DNA of 52,182 nucleotides from a virus: positions 1 to 52,182 of IMG/VR virus record IMGVR_UViG_3300035698_018500; one strand, 5' to 3'. Each line of letters opens with the position of its first letter. Within the stretch, counting starts at the first letter, position 1. Made by a program: the position numbers and the translations under genes. The notes beneath the pieces are model-generated. The model was not told the DNA's origin and searched no databases. It saw only the letters and a list, made by a program, of their open reading frames with translations. Of the stretch, positions 50,107 to 52,182 are shown in pieces.

Positions 50107-51984
50107 TTATTCAGATAAAAATTTATCTAAATCGTTTAATAGGTTTTCTTTTATTAATGGTTTCTTGGTTTCTTTGTTCTCAACATAAGGTTTCATTTCT
50201 TCTCTACTTCTACCAATCCATGCGTCTGGGGTAGAAGGGGCTGTAACTACATCCCAACAAATAATTTCAAAATCTTCTTGAACTATTTGTTCACCATTTT
50301 CCCCTTCAACTAACGAACCAACACCTCTAGAGGAAACACCAATCTTAATTCTATTTCTTAATAAGTTAGCCACTTCATCTCCTTTTGTTGACACTATACC
50401 GTAGTTAATAAAACCAGGTGTCATCAAAATTTCCATTTTACCCATAAGTGTGTGACCTTCCCACCATGTCTCAACAATATTATGTGAAATTCTATCACCA
50501 GCAATAATAGATGAATTTCCATTCCAACAAGTTTTACCATTATCTCTAACATAGAACACGTGATTAGGTACATCAACACAATAAACATTATCGTTATACT
50601 CAACTAATTCCGTTTTTAACGTTCTTTTATCTAAATAAATACCTTTTGTTTTTGAAATATGTAATCTATTCATTGGGTTTGAATGACCTTTTTTAATTAC
50701 TCTATTTTCAAACATTCTATCATAATTTCGTTCCTCAATTCTTAAATTAGATGAGTACCCAATTTTTAATATAATTTCTTGTAAATCATTTATTAATTTT
50801 TTAGAAGTACTAAAAACTTCTCGATATTTACCATCTCTAACTCGTCCATCCCCCAAAACAAACCAATCTAAAAAATCAGATAATAAGTTATCACTCAATC
50901 CTTTTAATTCAGTTGGTATAAATTTATCTTGTGATTTACCAAATTGTTTTAAATAATTATGTAATCTAGCATCATTTATTTTAAAATCTACTTTACCATC
51001 TGAATAGATTATTTCTTTAAAACTTAACGGTAATAATTGTAATAATTCCCTTATCAGTATTTTACCATTTTCTTTTTTCTGTGTTATTTTACAAACATAA
51101 CCACTATCAGATGATTCAAAACCATATTCTGTTTCACCATTTTCAGTTATTCTAGATATTCTTTTTTTTGTTTTGTTAACCACAACACAACCATCGGCTA
51201 AATAAACACCCATAAATTTGACCCATAAATCCATTGGTATCTCAATATCACTCATCAATTCTAATTTTTTACTGTATGAGGTATTAAAAGCTATTTCATT
51301 TTCATCTAGACCTTTAATAGTAAAAAATTTTTTATCGTCACCAACCCACTTACCAAGTTTAGGTATATACATTTTATCAATACCTTTAATCTTGTGTTCG
51401 TGTATGTCTGTGGCGGTAATAAAACTCCCATTACCGTTTCTATCTATAACCCAAAATTTATGGTTAGGTGTGACCATTAAGTCAATTGACCTACCTTTTA
51501 TTGAAATCATATTACCGTTGTAGTGCTTAACTATTTTTTTTGTTATAGTTTTTAGCTCTATTTGGTTTGAAATTGGGTTTAAAGTATATACTTCTTCAGT
51601 TGAAGAAATATCTTTAATATATTTCCACCCATCTTTAGTTAAAATTTCAGCACTTTGTCGGTGACATTCTGGGTGGTCTAATTCACCAACTGCTCTTCTT
51701 TCTCTAATTGCTTCTTGATATAGTCTGTCTTGGCTTTTAAGTATCGCTTCTCGATAGATTCTACCGTTACGATTAAGAATACCAAATTTTTGTAAAACCA
51801 CATAAACGATAAGTGGTTCCATTATAGCTAGTTTGCCACCTGTATCTAATTTTTTTATCTCATTGATAAAAAGTTGGTTTCTCGGTTCTTCTGGGGAGAT
51901 ATATCCAGCATCGTGCTCGATTAGCCCACCCCAACCGCTCTCACCACGTTTAAGTATTCTAAAGTCTTTATAATTTATGTCCAT
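50107..51984 (-). CDS. prohead protease (T4 gp21-like) with an in-frame intein
   Basis: 625 residues, of which 384 are intein. The N-terminal 106 (AIMEPLIVYVVLQKFGILNR, then NGRIYREAILKSQDRLYQEA and AVGELDHPE, which carries the catalytic His) join after splicing to SSIIAGDRISHNIVETWWEG and MTPGFINYGIVSTKG, KIGVSSRG (catalytic Ser) and DVVTAPSTPDAWIG. This is the serine protease fold of phage T4 gp21/HK97 type. It matures the capsid by cutting scaffold and internal proteins after (I/L)-x-E. The product ends in a charged helix. The gene starts the minus-strand head operon with a promoter motif upstream. Confidence 0.93.
   Translation of the reverse strand: MDINYKDFRILKRGESGWGGLIEHDAGYISPEEPRNQLFINEIKKLDTGGKLAIMEPLIVYVVLQKFGILNRNGRIYREAILKSQDRLYQEAIRERRAVGELDHPECHRQSAEILTKDGWKYIKDISSTEEVYTLNPISNQIELKTITKKIVKHYNGNMISIKGRSIDLMVTPNHKFWVIDRNGNGSFITATDIHEHKIKGIDKMYIPKLGKWVGDDKKFFTIKGLDENEIAFNTSYSKKLELMSDIEIPMDLWVKFMGVYLADGCVVVNKTKKRISRITENGETEYGFESSDSGYVCKITQKKENGKILIRELLQLLPLSFKEIIYSDGKVDFKINDARLHNYLKQFGKSQDKFIPTELKGLSDNLLSDFLDWFVLGDGRVRDGKYREVFSTSKKLINDLQEIILKIGYSSNLRIEERNYDRMFENRVIKKGHSNPMNRLHISKTKGIYLDKRTLKTELVEYNDNVYCVDVPNHVFYVRDNGKTCWNGNSSIIAGDRISHNIVETWWEGHTLMGKMEILMTPGFINYGIVSTKGDEVANLLRNRIKIGVSSRGVGSLVEGENGEQIVQEDFEIICWDVVTAPSTPDAWIGRSREEMKPYVENKETKKPLIKENLLNDLDKFLSE
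50515..51666 (-). other. class 1 intein with LAGLIDADG endonuclease in the prohead protease
   Basis: 384 residues from CHRQSAEILTKDGWK to FYVRDNGKTCWNGN before Ser+1. Block A starts with Cys. LAGLIDADG motifs are FMGVYLADGCVV and LDWFVLGDGRVRDG. The penultimate residue is Gly (GN) instead of His. It lies directly after the catalytic DHPE, so the protease is inactive until splicing. Confidence 0.88.
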
Positions 51985-51995
51985 ATTTATGTGTT

Positions 51996-52010
51996 ATGTA
52001 TATAAATATG
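51996..52010 (-). promoter_or_regulatory. late-type promoter of the protease gene
   Basis: The minus-strand sequence CATATTTATATACAT lies 12 nt before the ATG at 51984. Confidence 0.45.
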
Positions 52011-52024
52011 TCAGTAAAATAAAA

Positions 52025-52052
52025 AAACCCTTAGTAGAGCTACTAAGGGTTT
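52025..52052 (-). terminator. terminator
   Basis: AAACCCTTAGTAG and CTACTAAGGGTTT form a perfect 13-bp stem around AG, just past the stop of the partial gene at the right edge (minus strand). Confidence 0.85.
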
Positions 52053-52056
52053 AAGT

Positions 52057-52182
52057 TTATATTTTTTTTCTGTGAAAATTAAACGTTTTGTTGTCATCGA
52101 AAACGTGTTTAATTATAATTGGTGTAATCTCATCTAGGTTTTTTTTCATTTGTTTTGAATTAGCTGGAACCTTTTCTTGTAG
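52057..52182 (-). CDS. C-terminal end of an unknown head-region gene (starts outside the window)
   Basis: The frame runs from the window edge to TAA at 52057-52059 and encodes 41 residues ending KHVFDDNKTFNFHRKKI. The rest lies to the right. Its place upstream of the protease matches where T4 keeps gp67/gp68 and portal, but the fragment is too short to identify. Confidence 0.6.
   Translation of the reverse strand, partial: LQEKVPANSKQMKKNLDEITPIIIKHVFDDNKTFNFHRKKI

Overview
The window is a piece of a strongly AT-rich, tailed, T4-like (myovirus-type) phage genome. The T4-type head genes lie in the order prohead protease (gp21-like, with an intein), scaffold (gp22-like) and major capsid protein (gp23-like) at 46955-51984. 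A family B DNA polymerase, a gp55-like late sigma factor, a gp5-type baseplate hub OB-fold protein and several tail-fibre/baseplate proteins support the same reading. Two perfectly spaced TTG-N20-TAnnTTTG promoters in front of the DNA polymerase, and one more in front of the HD/dUTPase operon, match the Bacteroidota housekeeping sigma consensus. Starts have A-rich leaders without clear Shine-Dalgarno sequences. The host is therefore probably a flavobacterium-like Bacteroidota (inference).

Layout. 1-3782 (minus): tail-fibre/virion genes, plus a remnant of a homing-endonuclease DNA-binding repeat. 3893-6847 (plus): SNF2-type helicase with an intein in its P-loop. 6937-10808 (minus): an island of three mobile nucleases (TnpB, HNH, EDxHD/VSR-like), each preceded in its own operon by a ribbon-helix-helix (RHH) gene. 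Broken copies of the neighbouring phage genes flank this island, and glutaredoxin sits inside it. 10908-12062: virion protein. 12095-15898 (minus): DNA polymerase. 16017-19947 (minus): baseplate and tail-fibre proteins, including an S74 chaperone fibre. 20010-22500 (plus): small virion proteins, one with a WYL-like domain. 22627-32819 (plus): glycosyltransferases, nucleotide metabolism (HD protein, dUTPase, IMP dehydrogenase), an FkbM methyltransferase and a UDP-GlcNAc 2-epimerase. 33801-39509: PhoH with an intein, further glycosyltransferases and the late sigma factor. 39561-44478: baseplate and virion genes. 44620-46857: a zinc-ribbon protein, a secreted nuclease and a possible ADP-ribosyltransferase-like internal head protein. 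46955-52182 (minus): head genes.

The striking theme is invasion by selfish elements that keep their target genes working. (i) Two paralogous inteins with class 3 features (Ala1 and a Trp-Cys-Thr triad) occupy the same GK|T P-loop position of two unrelated ATPases. (ii) An IMP dehydrogenase gene is fractured into two ORFs by a split intein with a free-standing EDxHD endonuclease between the halves. (iii) A class 1 intein sits next to the catalytic His of the prohead protease. (iv) The three RHH-nuclease modules left 3' and 5' stubs of the neighbouring genes. Independently, a glycosyltransferase gene changes frame at AGC-TGA-(AA)-AGT directly after a 60-nt nested hairpin, which fits a very short translational bypass or a recent 8-nt insertion.

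Transcription appears two-tiered. Host-type promoters serve the helicase, polymerase and HD/dut operons. A recurrent motif near TATATTTATNATAAAA, directly upstream of many operon heads on both strands, probably belongs to the gp55-like sigma factor. All functional calls rest on reading motifs by eye; no database search was run.
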